Assembly (NCBI GenBank): GCA_963971305.1
Contig: OZ020303.1
Coordinates: 39,978,106 to 40,042,105, forward strand
DNA from: Arcuatula senhousia
Taxonomy: Eukaryota > Mollusca > Bivalvia > Mytilida > Mytilidae
DNA length: 64,000 nt
Direction: 5' to 3'
In this document: piece by piece, positions 40,670 through 51,275 of the stretch
Layout: the number at the start of each line of letters is the position of its first letter
Position numbering within the stretch: position 1 is the first letter of the stretch
Program-made: the position numbers and the translations under genes
Notes under the pieces: generated by a model
Seen by the model: only the letters and a program-made list of their open reading frames with translations
Database searches by the model: none
Told to the model about the DNA's origin: nothing

Positions 40670-40785
40670 CAGACATTTGCTACGTCTGGCGCGTTTCATC
40701 TATTCAAAACTCGTCACAAGCGCTCTACCAAAAATATTGAAAAAGCTAAACACTAAATGATTATGAAGAGCATAGAACAAGGTTT
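40670..40785 (+). repeat. Dispersed repeat 'GCTACGTCTGGCGCGTTTCA' (copy 3)
   Basis: TCTATTCAAAACTCGTCACA, CTACCAAAAATATTGAAAAA and ATGAAGAGCATAGAACAAGG match the copies at 20140 and 20455; I associate this family with mussels. Confidence 0.65.
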
Positions 40786-40787
40786 TC

Positions 40788-40925
40788 TGATTTCTGATCC
40801 GCTTTGCTCCTAGATTTTCTTATCCCCTTTGCTCTAGAGTTTTCTGATCCACTTTGCCCTAAGGTTTTTTTTATCTACTTTGCTTTAAGGTTTTCTGATC
40901 CACTTTGCCCAAAGTTTTTTTTTCA
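40788..40925 (+). repeat. ~30-bp tandem repeat
   Basis: Five units around TTTTCTGATCCACTTTGCCC and CTAAGG, with T-rich length variation. Confidence 0.75.
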
Positions 40926-40992
40926 ACCTTGCCTCGTGGGGAGCAACGTGGATTAGAAATAAACCTTGACTTGAGAAGGTGTGCTGTTGTCG

Positions 40993-41370
40993 CACACTCA
41001 AAAATGATAAGAATTACACTCAAAATGTTGCTCTAAATTAACACTCAAATTTGACTGTATTTGCACTCAAAATTGTGCGCATTGTTTTCGCGCAGAGCTC
41101 ACGAATATTCATATATCATGGTTTCCTCGATGTTTGAATTGCATTCGGAACACTCTGCATAATAGTTTACGAAAATTTGTTAAGGATTTTATTATAAAAC
41201 TCGCATTACTTTAATACACCCAGATGATATGAATATTCATGAGCTCTGCGAGAAAATAATGCGCACAATTTTGAGTGCATACAGAGTCAGATTTGAGTGC
41301 AAACACAGTCAAATTTGAGTGTTAACTTAGAGCAACATTTTGAGTGTAATTTTTATTATTTTTGAGTGTG
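40993..41370. mobile_element. Foldback element with TTTGAGTGT subrepeats
   Basis: Left arm 40993-~41113 and right arm ~41229-41370 are inverted: CACACTCAAAAATGATAA ... AAATTGTGCGCATTGTTTTC ... GAATATTCAT. Both arms carry several ACACTCAAAA/TTTTGAGTGT subrepeats, which continue singly to ~41485. Spacer about 115 bp. Confidence 0.8.
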
Positions 41371-41695
41371 TGTGTTTTATTTTTTTCAGTCGTGTAGTTT
41401 GTACAAGTTTGAGTGTGAATTTTAATTTTGAGTGTGTATTTCAAAAATTTGAATGTGTATTTCAGAATTTTGAGTGTGTAAAATAACTTATATTTGAATC
41501 ATACTTTTGACGAGAACGGCGCACCATAGGATTCAGTCCTATGCTATTGCTCAGAGGAAACATATTTCGCGTATACTTGGTAGATATAATGCAGTTAATA
41601 AATATGAAAATAAATATCAGTGTAAGTAAAAAATATTGGAATCGATACGCGTGTTGCTTGCAGTTCCTATAATGCGCCTACATTGTTGCATTATT

Positions 41696-41965
41696 AATCT
41701 CAATTTTCTGGAGGGAGATGTACCACTTACTCCGTCTAACGGAGTTTATATTTCACAGGTGTTAAGATATGCTCGGATCTGCAGCGGTTTGTCTGATTTT
41801 AATGATAAAAACTGGTTTATTACAGAAAAATTACTAAAACAAGGACATCGTTACTACAAATTAGTAAAATTGTTTACTAAGTTTTATCACTTATCAAAGA
41901 AAGTAACTACATTCACGTCGATCTTTGATTGTCAATGGAATATCCAATTCCGATTTCTACGGTAA
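41696..41965 (+). pseudogene. Reverse-transcriptase C-terminal fragment (copy 2)
   Basis: NLNFLEGDVPLTPSNGVYIS, then VLRYARICSGLSDFNDKN and KLLKQGHRYYKLVKLFTKFY read in one frame without a stop, matching the block at 28490. The N-terminal RT is absent, so this is a 5'-truncated insertion. The retroelement tail follows within ~40 bp. Confidence 0.78.
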
Positions 41966-41989
41966 TGTTGTTTATAAAGCACATAAATT

Positions 41990-42208
41990 CTAAAAACTAT
42001 CTTTTGAGAGGGTCTTTCATTGGCACTATAGGATTGGGCTTGAAACATATGTAGTTTATTTTCAATCCTGGGCCTATTGCAAAACAGCGAGCAGCGACCG
42101 CTGGTCACATTTGTGGCTGCTGGCTGTTTTCCGTTGTGGATTTGTAAATTGTCGTTTATATTAAAGGTTGTGTCGCATACACATATTCCACATCTCATTA
42201 TCTTCTAA
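41990..42208 (+). mobile_element. Retroelement tail (copy 4), continuous with the RT fragment
   Basis: GAGGGTCTTTCATTGGCACT, GGGCCTATTGCAAAACAGCG and GGTTGTGTCGCATACACATA then TTCCACATCTCATTATCTTC. Because it directly follows the RT coding end, it identifies this sequence as the family's 3' end. Confidence 0.75.
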
Positions 42209-42252
42209 CTACACTATTTTTTGGTACACGTGTTATCAAGCTTGTTCAAGGA

Positions 42253-42441
42253 CACATAGGAAATTTGTAATGTTCAAAGTTTTTCAACTAGATTCTGGAA
42301 ATATTCAGAAGAAAAGGATCACGGACTTAATATAGAGGAAACTTAGGTTACTAGTATATCACTGAGCAAATCCGTGATTTTTTTTTGTCTAAATATTTCA
42401 AGAATCTAGTAAAACTTTGAATATTGCAAATTTCTTAAGTG
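42253..42441. mobile_element. Foldback element, ~72-bp arms
   Basis: Left arm CACATAGGAAATTTGTAATG ... GATCACGGA (42253-42326) pairs with the right arm TCCGTGATTTTT ... CTTAAGTG (42366-42441) at roughly 85 percent; spacer ~40 bp. Confidence 0.7.
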
Positions 42442-42881
42442 TTAGGCCCGTGAGAAAATTTGATATAAAAAATCCTTAACGGTTTAAGAAAAATTATTTC
42501 ACTCAGTGTGCCTAGACATAATGGTAGTAAAATGATTTATATAACAATTTTCAATTCGGGTGAGTTAGATGCACAAAATAGATTCTATGAAATCTCGAAA
42601 ATGATACTAAACAAAGAAAAACTTCTATTTTGACGTCTCGAAGTAAAGTTCCCTTCTGGTGCAAAAGCATTCAGTTTAACCTGGCTTCAGTGGGGTATGT
42701 ATTTATTGGTTTCAGCTTATAACATGGCATGTGGAATTGATCATGTTTTCTTTGATTCTCCAAAAACTGCTATAAAAACACAAATTGCTCCTAGTTTCCA
42801 TCCTAGAAAATGCATGAAAAATACCGTGTGTTGTTTGACGAAAAAAAACCCAGGATTTAGAATTCTCAGACGAGCACATAT

Positions 42882-42914
42882 AATGCGTTCTCATCTAATT
42901 TTTAAAATTCTCAT
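42882..42914 (+). repeat. 33-bp perfect match, inverted partner at 50049
   Basis: AATGCGTTCTCATCTAATTT to CTCAT is exactly the reverse complement of 50049-50081. Confidence 0.85.
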
Positions 42915-43109
42915 CAAGGACGTTTGAACAACAATCACGCAAAAATGTATCAATACTGCATATTTTTAGCCTTTGTATGCTAAAATTGACACAATGGCTA
43001 TAAATTTTGCACTCTCAATTTTTCGCTACTCCGTTTTGATGATTTCAGCATACCAAAAGTAGTTAAATGCTTAAACTATGTATTTTCTTCTATTATTTTA
43101 CTCACCAGA

Positions 43110-43720
43110 TCCAAATGCTATCATTCCGACCTGCTGTATGCTGGATTCTGTATTATTTGTAAACTTTTTGTTTTTCATGTCCGTATGCTAGCATTCCGAC
43201 CTGGCATATGCTGGATTCTGTATTATTTGCATATTTTTGGTTTTTCAGGTCCGTATGCTAGCATTCCGAACTGGTGTATGCTGGATTCTGTATTTTTTGC
43301 ATGATTTTGGTTTTTCAGGTCCGTATGCGATTTAGGTTTTTCAGGTCTGACCTGGAGTATGCCTGATTCTGTTTTTGTGTTATTTGCATGATTTTGGTTT
43401 TTTAGGTCCGTGGGCTAGCATTCCGACCTTGCGTAAGCTGGATTCTGTATTATTTATTTAATTTTGGTTTTCGGGTCCGTATGCGGATTGCCAGCCTTCC
43501 GATCTTAATACTACATACATGTATTTTGGGGCTTACATTCCGGTTAGGTGTTTAAATATTTGCTGGATTCTGTGTTATTTGTATAATTTAGGGGTCTCAG
43601 GTCCAAATGCTATCATCCCAACATGGTGAATACTGATGTAAATGTACATATTCTTGTTAATAAAGATCTGAGTGCTGACATTCCGAATGTGGTATGAGCA
43701 GATTTTGTTTTAGTACTGTA
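43110..43720 (+). repeat. ~68-bp minisatellite array, orientation 1
   Basis: Units share GGTCCGTATGCTAGCATTCC, GACCTGG-GTATGCTGG and ATTCTGTATTATTTGCAT; six to nine units with growing divergence after 43450. Confidence 0.85.
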
Positions 43721-44209
43721 GAGTCACATTAAATCTGATAAATATAGATTATGTATAAAGACATAACACTCTCACATTGTTCTATTATTTTGTTATCTGC
43801 AATTTGACAATTGCACGAAATTTACATTTTCAGTTCTTGACTAGATCACTGCTTACAAACCCAACAAGGTTCAGTGTTGACCAATGATAAAAACAAAAAA
43901 AATGACAACAAACAGAGAAAAATCACGTTGACATAGACATGTCAATGTTTCTTTAATACTTCAATGTTAAACTGCATTGATATTGTCTGTTCTGACGATA
44001 TTTAATACTAGTACTTCCTCGTAGTGATGTAGTGTTGAAGAAAGTTTGACGAAATTTCTTGAAAACAAGAGAAAAGAGAAGTAAATCCTAGTATGATATT
44101 AAATGACGAATGCATATTCTGCAAACAAATCGAATACAAAAATAAAAAACCGCCATATGCTGATGATGATATTGCTCCAACTGCAATGAAAGTCCATTAG
44201 TGAGCACTG

Positions 44210-44615
44210 TCATCACATACCCCCCACGTGCCTACATTTCGGACAGAGGTCTATTTTGAGTAAGGAGTCACAAGTCAGCGTTGTTGTCTTTCCAAGTCAG
44301 CTTGTTAAACAGGAAGTAGATGATTCACAGACCTGAAAACTTATCCCACCACATGGGACTCCTACCCATTCAAGTTACATACCAAATATCAAAAGCGTAC
44401 TACTAATAGTTGCTGAAAAATCTGTTACGAAAATAATTTACCGAAAAAAGTCAGCTTGTTAACCATGAAGTTGATAATCGACAGACCTGCAAATGTATCC
44501 TGAATCCTGAATTATTAATTTCTGAGAAAACTGTTATGGAATATTGATCACGGACAGACGGACAAGTGAAAACATTATACGATTCGCAAATTCGTTGGGT
44601 GGGGTATAAAAATAT
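44210..44615 (-). mobile_element. TTTTTATACCCC-type hairpin-ended element, minus strand
   Basis: Read on the minus strand: TTTTTATACCCCACCCAACG, then ACTTGTCCGTCCGTCCGTG, two monomers, and an end GCACGTGGGGGGTATGTGAT at ~44210. The opposite orientation of the same design as 30747 and 17107. Confidence 0.7.
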
Positions 44616-44924
44616 GTCAATGAAATAAAGCCAATAAATTTATTTTTGAATTCAGTCTCTTGTTGAACTTGTACAATGTATAATTATGTAGTACAGATTC
44701 ACACACAAATTGTTCACAAAAATACAGTAACTGTTTCTTTAATCCAAATCTAAATTAACTAGGTGGCATTTTTGCATAGGTCGGTAAATTTCTTCGATTT
44801 TCTTTTTATTTTCTTAATATTTCCTTTTTAAAGATATTCCGGACCATCGATAGAATCATTCATGTTGGTTATTGCTGTTTGTTTCTTTAAACATCTACAT
44901 TTTTCTCTGTCTCTAATATCCAGA

Positions 44925-45199
44925 TGGAAGGGCTGGACCTATTTGACTTTCGACTTCTTAAGTGGTCTGAAAAAATAAAATATAGATAATTTTAGATAGT
45001 CGGAGAATTATGATCAACTTATTGTATATGTATGATGTACTGAAAATGATTTATGTAATAGAGTTAATAGTAATGCATATAATGAAGTAACTATAAAGCT
45101 AGGGACAACCAAATGACATGTACCTGTTGTGGTGCTCATTTTAAAAGACAGCCCCCAACAGTGACATCTTGAGTTCGAAAGATGAAAATCGAATTCAAA
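44925..45199 (-). CDS. Possible terminal exon pair of an unknown gene
   Basis: Exons 45124-45199 (acceptor TTTTTTTAACAG, donor ACAG|GTACAT) and 44966 downward (acceptor TTTTATTTTTTCAG) join in one open frame (SNSRCHCWGLSFKMSTTT, then DHLRSRKSNRSS) to a stop near 44887. An upstream donor AAAAG|GTAAGT lies at 46858, but its phase does not fit this frame. No domain. Weak. Confidence 0.22.
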
Positions 45200-45394
45200 C
45201 TGTTAAAAAAATTAAGAATTATAAATGGTTAAGTATTTCAGGCGTTAATTTTTCTCTCTATGTATTTACTTAATTATTTAATTTCATATTTTACATTTAA
45301 GAAGAAAATAATTATCAAACCATTTTTCTAACCTAAATTTTGTAAACAGTTCGTTATTTATTGTTTTGCCGTCTAAAAGAAGAACGATTTCGGC

Positions 45395-45480
45395 TATATC
45401 AGGAAGATGAACATGAAATAGGGTGATAAAAACAAACATAACGAGTGTTAGATGAAATGGAGGAACTAGGGACACGAGCC
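45395..45480 (-). repeat. Dispersed repeat shared with 35080-35165
   Basis: See 35080. The overlapping hydrophobic minus-strand ORF (45284-45547) is probably only a by-product. Confidence 0.55.
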
Positions 45481-45549
45481 ACATGAAAAAGGAAGTTTGG
45501 GTTGGATCGGGCAATTTAGCTTCTTTAACGTGTGTTGACATTTTCACAA

Positions 45550-47100
45550 CACGGTGAACACTTTCATAAGCCGTCAGGTTTTCCGCATTTCATCCTGAAG
45601 ACACCGGCTTTCATTTTGACAGTTACACTCCAATCCATTCAAGATTATTCAACCACCTGGAGCACATACCCCAGGTTTTGAGCGCTCTTTAGTTTACTTT
45701 TACCGACATGCTTAACGCTGTAGTGGGTCTTTCTACAGATATATGCAAAAGTATTCGGTCACCTAATTTTTTTTTCTATTGATTTCTATGTTAAATTAAA
45801 AAAATATATTCTGAAGTCATATCTAAATGGATTTTAAAAGTTTTTGCACCAACATATCAAGAAATATTTTTGTTTCATGTCCTTATTTGTCGTTTATTGT
45901 ATGGTTGCACTATGAAATGGTCACTGTTCAAAGATGAATAAAGTTTTTATTAAAATTATTTTCATAGAAACATAAGTAAATATTCATGAAAAAGTAATAT
46001 TATTATGACGTCGCGCACAAAGTTGACTCCACAAACGTAGTTCGTCTTGAATGCGTTCAATAAATATTGATGTTCTGCACGGTGCCCGAATCTCCTTACA
46101 ATGTATCTACATGTATGTGTCTTCAGAAAAGTCATCTGTACTCTAGATATAATTAACAAATGAATTATCGCCGGGAGCATCTATATTTCGTATTTCAAAT
46201 CGTTAGAAAGTTTCTGAAATTTATTTTAAATCACTTTTTCTAGTCAAGGTGTCAAAATCATTTAAAGCAACAACTGTGACTGCGTTTTTCGGTAACGGAA
46301 AAGTATATAATATTAGTAATTCTACTGTTTTAATACTTGAAGTTAAAAAATTACGTAAAATTATTGTTTCTCAAGCGCCTTTTACGGAAGGGACCGACCA
46401 TTTAACTTGAAATGGGGGGGGCTTGTTTTTTTTTCCTAAATATATTCTGAAAATAATTTTTAATGAAAAAAAATATTTTGGCAGCTCAGGGTAAGAAAAA
46501 AAATTTCTGAAAATATTCTGTAACAATGCCTTCGAAAAATAAATATCGCTCGGAAACAAAATTTTTTGACCAAAACAGAAAACCGAGCCCCCTCTCAAAT
46601 TAAATGGTCTGTCCCTAATGTAACCTGTACGTTGGAAATTTTTCATCATTTTCACTTTGAATTTTGCATAGTCACAGTGAAAACCTTTTAAAATTTAAAA
46701 GGAAATCAGAAGAACTTTCGAGAAATTATGAATTAAAAACTATATTTTCTTTTTTATCCTAAAAATAATCTGCTTGTTGCAATTACTTCACACACACAAA
46801 AAAAAACCACCCAGAAACATGTTACAGCATCAATAGTTAATTCATAATATTACTTACCTTTTGTCTTCATATGTTGTTTGTGTGCTGAATAATCGGTTAC
46901 AAAATCTATCCGTTTTCAAAACACTCTTCCGTGTTTGTAAACATTGATGAAGTACTAATGGTGTAATGTAAATAATAGATCTACATGTAGTTCGTTGAAT
47001 TTCTACGCACTATTTTATCAAGTCATTTAAGAACAACAAACACAATTTTCTTGATCTCTTTAACTGTTTAACGCTAATCTCCTAATATACAAAGAGTTTG
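45550..47100. other. Gene-poor AT-rich region
   Basis: No gene or repeat family was recognised apart from AT-rich sequence and a possible donor at 46858. Confidence 0.35.
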
Positions 47101-47149
47101 ATAGTTTAGAGAAGAATTTGCACTATATTTTGAAAACTCGTGTTATATG

Positions 47150-47285
47150 TAATCGGCCGGGTGGCAGCACGTGGAGCACGAGCTGCTGGTTGACCGTCTT
47201 CCACTCTGACCACACAAGAAAAGCGTGCATAATGCTGTCTTAATTGTCTGACATCACTCGTTGACAACAATCTTGCGGGTAAGCA
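47150..47285. other. Locally GC-rich, complex segment
   Basis: GGCCGGGTGGCAGCACGTGG onward stands out from its AT-rich surroundings and includes a CACGTG E-box. A minus-strand frame reads RQHYARFSCVVRVEDGQPAA; a plus-strand donor TTGCGG|GTAAGC lies at 47278. Could be an exon or a CpG-bearing element of either strand; not assignable. Confidence 0.3.
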
Positions 47286-47330
47286 TATATTTTTTTCTAG
47301 TTTCGTTACCATGTAACATTAGTTTGGATT

Positions 47331-47347
47331 TGGGGGGGGGGGGGGGG
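47331..47347 (+). repeat. Poly(G)17 tract followed by GCATCGGTG
   Basis: The G run followed by CATCGGTGCC resembles the 3' terminus of TTTTTATGCCCC-type elements (compare 17665 and 60490), so may be a solo end. Confidence 0.5.
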
Positions 47348-47619
47348 CATCGGTGCCAGCAGTTTTTGGTCATTTCATTTGTGACACATTAACTTCGGTA
47401 CGATAAATAATAATTCTGTCCGGATTCTTCTTTAATTATTTACACTTGAAAGTATTATTTTTATATTTTGGACAAATTAATCTGGATTCCGACCAGCTGA
47501 CCAAATTGCACCACACCGCAAAGAGAAGGAATCAACAAATGGTCACCCCACTACTTTGTTTTTCAGCATATGACAATTATAAAAGAGTAGAATTGTACGG
47601 TAATAGTTAAGCTATTGCC

Positions 47620-47745
47620 CTGATAGGTTAAACCATATTATCAGATGACCCCTTATTAAACTTGGAACCTTTTAATGTCAAATAGATAGCCTATTCTTCA
47701 GACACTTAAGTCAGGAGAGCTAGTCATGCTCCCGGGAGCCTCTTG
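47620..47745 (+). mobile_element. 3' fragment of an AGCTCACCTG element
   Basis: TTATCAGATGACCCCTTATT, then TCAGGAGAGCTAGTCATGCT and CCCGGGAGCCTCTTG: the terminal hairpin with substitutions. Confidence 0.65.
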
Positions 47746-47749
47746 TCTA

Positions 47750-48720
47750 AGAGAAGGAAATGTTAATTTGAAAATGTAAAATCTCTTTATATTTTGGAAA
47801 GACTTATAATCTTCTTAGTTGGTTATTATAAAAAAAATGTTTTAATTTTAATGTAAAAGATGTAAAGTACTCCAACTTGACACAGATTATTATTATAAAA
47901 AAAATATTATTATACGATGTCAACGTCGTCTGGAAATATTTCTGTCATAGAAAGCATAAAATTTATCTATATTTGATATGAGGAAGAAATTTGTACATTT
48001 ATTTGAAACCAAAATATGTGATTGTATTATATTTTTGTTATGTAATCACAGCTTTTACACTATAAAATGGGAGCGTTTGCAAATATTCATACTGCCTACT
48101 GTGAAAATTATAATCATGTTTTTTCCCTTTTCATTTCAGTCCGTATGCGACTACAAGTTAACGCCAAGCTATGTCATTCACCTGCCATATATATTCATTG
48201 GTTAAAAAAGAAAAGAAGCGAAATGATATCATATAGGAATCCATGGATAGAAGCCGCTCTTCCAAGATTTTAAAAAGACTGCACTTAATTATAATCCAAG
48301 TATTAAAAGTGGGAAGACGTTTGTAGCACAGACGTCTTATCAATATTAAGAAAATAGAAGGATCACGTGTCTGAACATGTAGCAAGCATTTGTATTTGCA
48401 TTTGGTGATTCCATATTCTGACATAATGAATTTAGCTAACATCCATTTGTGGACACCGTGTTTGTTATTTTTAAAAGAATCTCAACCAGTAATATTTTTA
48501 ACATTAATGACTTTCGTACCATTAGAATAAATTGTAGCAAACTCTAAATAGTTTCTTTTTAAATAGTAGTATGTGTCAAACGTGAAATATACTAACTTTA
48601 TGTATCCTTCAATCTCACTAATGCCATACTTCCAGACTGAGACAAACCCTAATTTCGATCTCAATAGATAAGGGAGGTTTTAAAGCAATTAAAGTTTGTG
48701 AATATACCATTTCTTTTGAA
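47750..48720. other. Gene-poor region
   Basis: No exon or repeat recognised. Confidence 0.3.
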
Positions 48721-48835
48721 ATGTCAGGACCATTGCGAGCTTCAATTTCTCCGTCGTGTCTTTGCTATGCATTGTCTTTTCGTCTTCGACATTTGAGATT
48801 GTATATCCTAAGCCAGTTCGGTAGTTTTGGTATGT
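48721..48835 (-). repeat. Dispersed repeat 'GGTCCTGACTTGGTACAGGC' family (copy 3, inverted)
   Basis: GTCAGGACCATTGCGAGCTT, CATTTGAGATTG and CCAGTTCGGTAGTTTTGG are the reverse complement of the blocks at 19640-19740. Confidence 0.65.
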
Positions 48836-49289
48836 TCTTTATTTTACTCTATTTAAAGTAAGAGTTTTTGTGAAATTGTAAAAAAAGAGTAAAATTTATT
48901 GCTAGATTCGGGTACCAAAAACGCTATCTCGTTGCTTTAATTTGAATATTGTTTTATGTTCTAACAAACTCATCTACATCCATTCATCTTAAAAAGGACC
49001 ACTGGCATTGGTTACTCTAGGTGGTTCAGACTTCCTTATGCATGTTGAAACTTTGCTGTCCCACGTCAAATACTAGTAGATAATTGAGTCCGTATATATG
49101 TAAGCTTTTCACTTATCATTTTAAGATCTAGAGTTCCTTACTGTATACTAGTATATAAATGTTGAAAATGATCTACATGCAAGTTCTCTCATGATTTTGC
49201 ACACGCCTAAAACAATATCACGTACATGTACTTATGTGTGTACAATGTTGGAATGCTACATATGTAGATACCAGACATAAACTGTTTTC

Positions 49290-49765
49290 GCGTGATTCAG
49301 CATACACATGGTCGGAATGCTAGCATTTGGACCTGACAAACAAAAGTTCAATGTCTTTAAGAGGATTCTACATACACCAGGTCGGAATGCTAGCATACAG
49401 ACATAGGAAACAAAATTTCAACATATTTAAAAGGATTCTGCATACACCAGGTCTGAATGCTAGCATACGGACCTAGGAAACCAAATTTCAACATAATCAA
49501 AAGGATTCTGCACACAACAGGTTGGAATGCAGGCATATGGACCTGAGAAACCAAATTTCAACAAATTTAAAAGGATTCTGAATACATCAGGTCGAAATGC
49601 TTTCATACAGACCTGAGAAACAAAATTTCAACAAATTTGAAAAGATTCTGTATACACCAGGTTGAAATGCTAGCATACGGACATGTTAAACAAAGTTTCA
49701 ACATATTTAAAATGATTCTGCATACACCTGGTCGGAATGCTAACATACGGACTTGAAAATAAAAA
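49290..49765 (-). repeat. ~70-bp minisatellite array, orientation 2
   Basis: Seven units with GGTCGGAATGCTAGCATACG at 69-70 bp spacing (49309 to 49729). The core is the reverse complement of the array at 43110-43720; the remainder of the unit (AAACCAAATTTCAACATA) is different. Confidence 0.88.
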
Positions 49766-50048
49766 AATCTAACTATTACTTTCAAATCTGCATAGAAAAT
49801 TACGAAAAATGCTGACTCGGGTTTTATTTACACATATCGTGTCCTCAATATTTTTTAGCTACTAAAACACATCACTTTTGCATACAATGTCCAAACAAAT
49901 GCTAAGTCATCGTACTTTTTAGTAGGAAAAAAAGGTACATCTGGAAACAAAATTACAATTTTATTCAAAAGAGTGTGTTTTTGTCTTGATTTTTTGCTCA
50001 GCTAAGCAATTTTGGCAAGAATTGATCGAAAAAAGCTTAAAAATGTGC

Positions 50049-50081
50049 ATGAGAATTTTAAAAATTAGATGAGAACGCATT
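50049..50081 (-). repeat. 33-bp inverted partner of 42882-42914
   Basis: Exact reverse complement; it stands on the far side of the second minisatellite array. Confidence 0.85.
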
Positions 50082-51072
50082 CTATGTAAGTTTTTGTATT
50101 CCCTTTTTATCAGATTTTTATAGGATTTGACCTGAAGTGAACGAATAGGTACTGTTGCCACTGCTTAAACTTCCGGAGCCACTCAGTTCACTCTCGTCTT
50201 GACGAAAGTTTTGAGCTGCAGATTGTGTTTATATTGTTTTTTTTTGGGGGGTATTATTAAGTACTGCTATCCTCAGTTTCTATTGATTGTCATTTGTTTT
50301 TGGCTTTTATTCTGATGTACTTCATGACTTTTTAAAGGTTTGTTTTATGTGATAGAACTGACTATTTTGTATTTTTTAAAGCTTCGATCACATCACGTAT
50401 ATATTTTACAATCAAGACACCATTTTGAAAATGATGGATAATGTTACATGATTTATATTTTGACAAGCACACAATTAGCAATGATATCTTTTATTTGATC
50501 AAAAATCAATTAATGTACATGTGAATCCATACATTCATAAACAAAAACATCTCAATTGAGGAAAAAAAACGATGAATTATTCATTGCTACTTGATGGCAA
50601 TATCAGTTTGTGTCATTTTACATTTTTATTTCTATCAATTTTCAATAATATTTTGTTCATTTGAGTGAAGTTTGTCATTTAAGGGTCGGTCTACATAAAG
50701 CGCCCCACCGACATACCACACTATTTTAATATTCTCCCAGAGTAGCTTTTGTAGTTAAATGAACCTTAAGAAATCTAAACAAATTCAGTTCAATAGTTTA
50801 TTATGTTATAACAATGAACAAAAAATCTTTACGAACTGAATTTGAATTACCAAGTTTCATCAAGCATGACAAATCATATTTTCTCACCTTCACACCCTAG
50901 TAAAAACCTTTAAAATTTTAAATATTATGTTCTAAAATATTCTTACAATTCATACGAATATGATAAATATTTAAATATTGGATCTTTCAAAAACAATCAT
51001 AAATGGCATTCTGCAGAAGATAATAGCTGTTTCTCGTCTGCTGTTTACAGTGGGACAGGTAGCAAAGTTCTC

Positions 51073-51120
51073 ACGTGAGTGGATTTAACATTTCTGTCTT
51101 AACGTTCGAAGTATCCAATA
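51073..51120 (+). promoter_or_regulatory. Candidate promoter elements of gene D
   Basis: CACGTG E-box in TCTCACGTGAGTGG and an ATCCAATAGG CCAAT motif lie ~110-160 bp before the gene D ATG. No TATA box was seen. Confidence 0.3.
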
Positions 51121-51231
51121 GGAACATTGTACTAAGGTCTATATTTGTATTCATTTACTGGAGAAAAAACTGGTTCCAAATACAAAAGGGTTAAACCAGA
51201 CAACCTGAAAGACGAGTTTTCCAAGTTTAGA

Positions 51232-51275
51232 ATGAGCGGCGATCAAAACCGGCTCAATGAAGCAGAATTAATAAG
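51232..51275 (+). CDS. Gene D exon 1
   Basis: 44 nt coding, ATG in a TTTAGAATGAGCG context, donor AAG|GTAAGG. It was chosen because its phase (2) and peptide continue directly into the long exon at 60024. Confidence 0.68.

Noticed and set aside
45284..45547. Hydrophobic minus-strand ORF, considered as a third receptor's membrane exon
   Set aside because: Its hydrophobic part falls on a dispersed repeat also present at 35080-35165, with no splice sites in matching phase.
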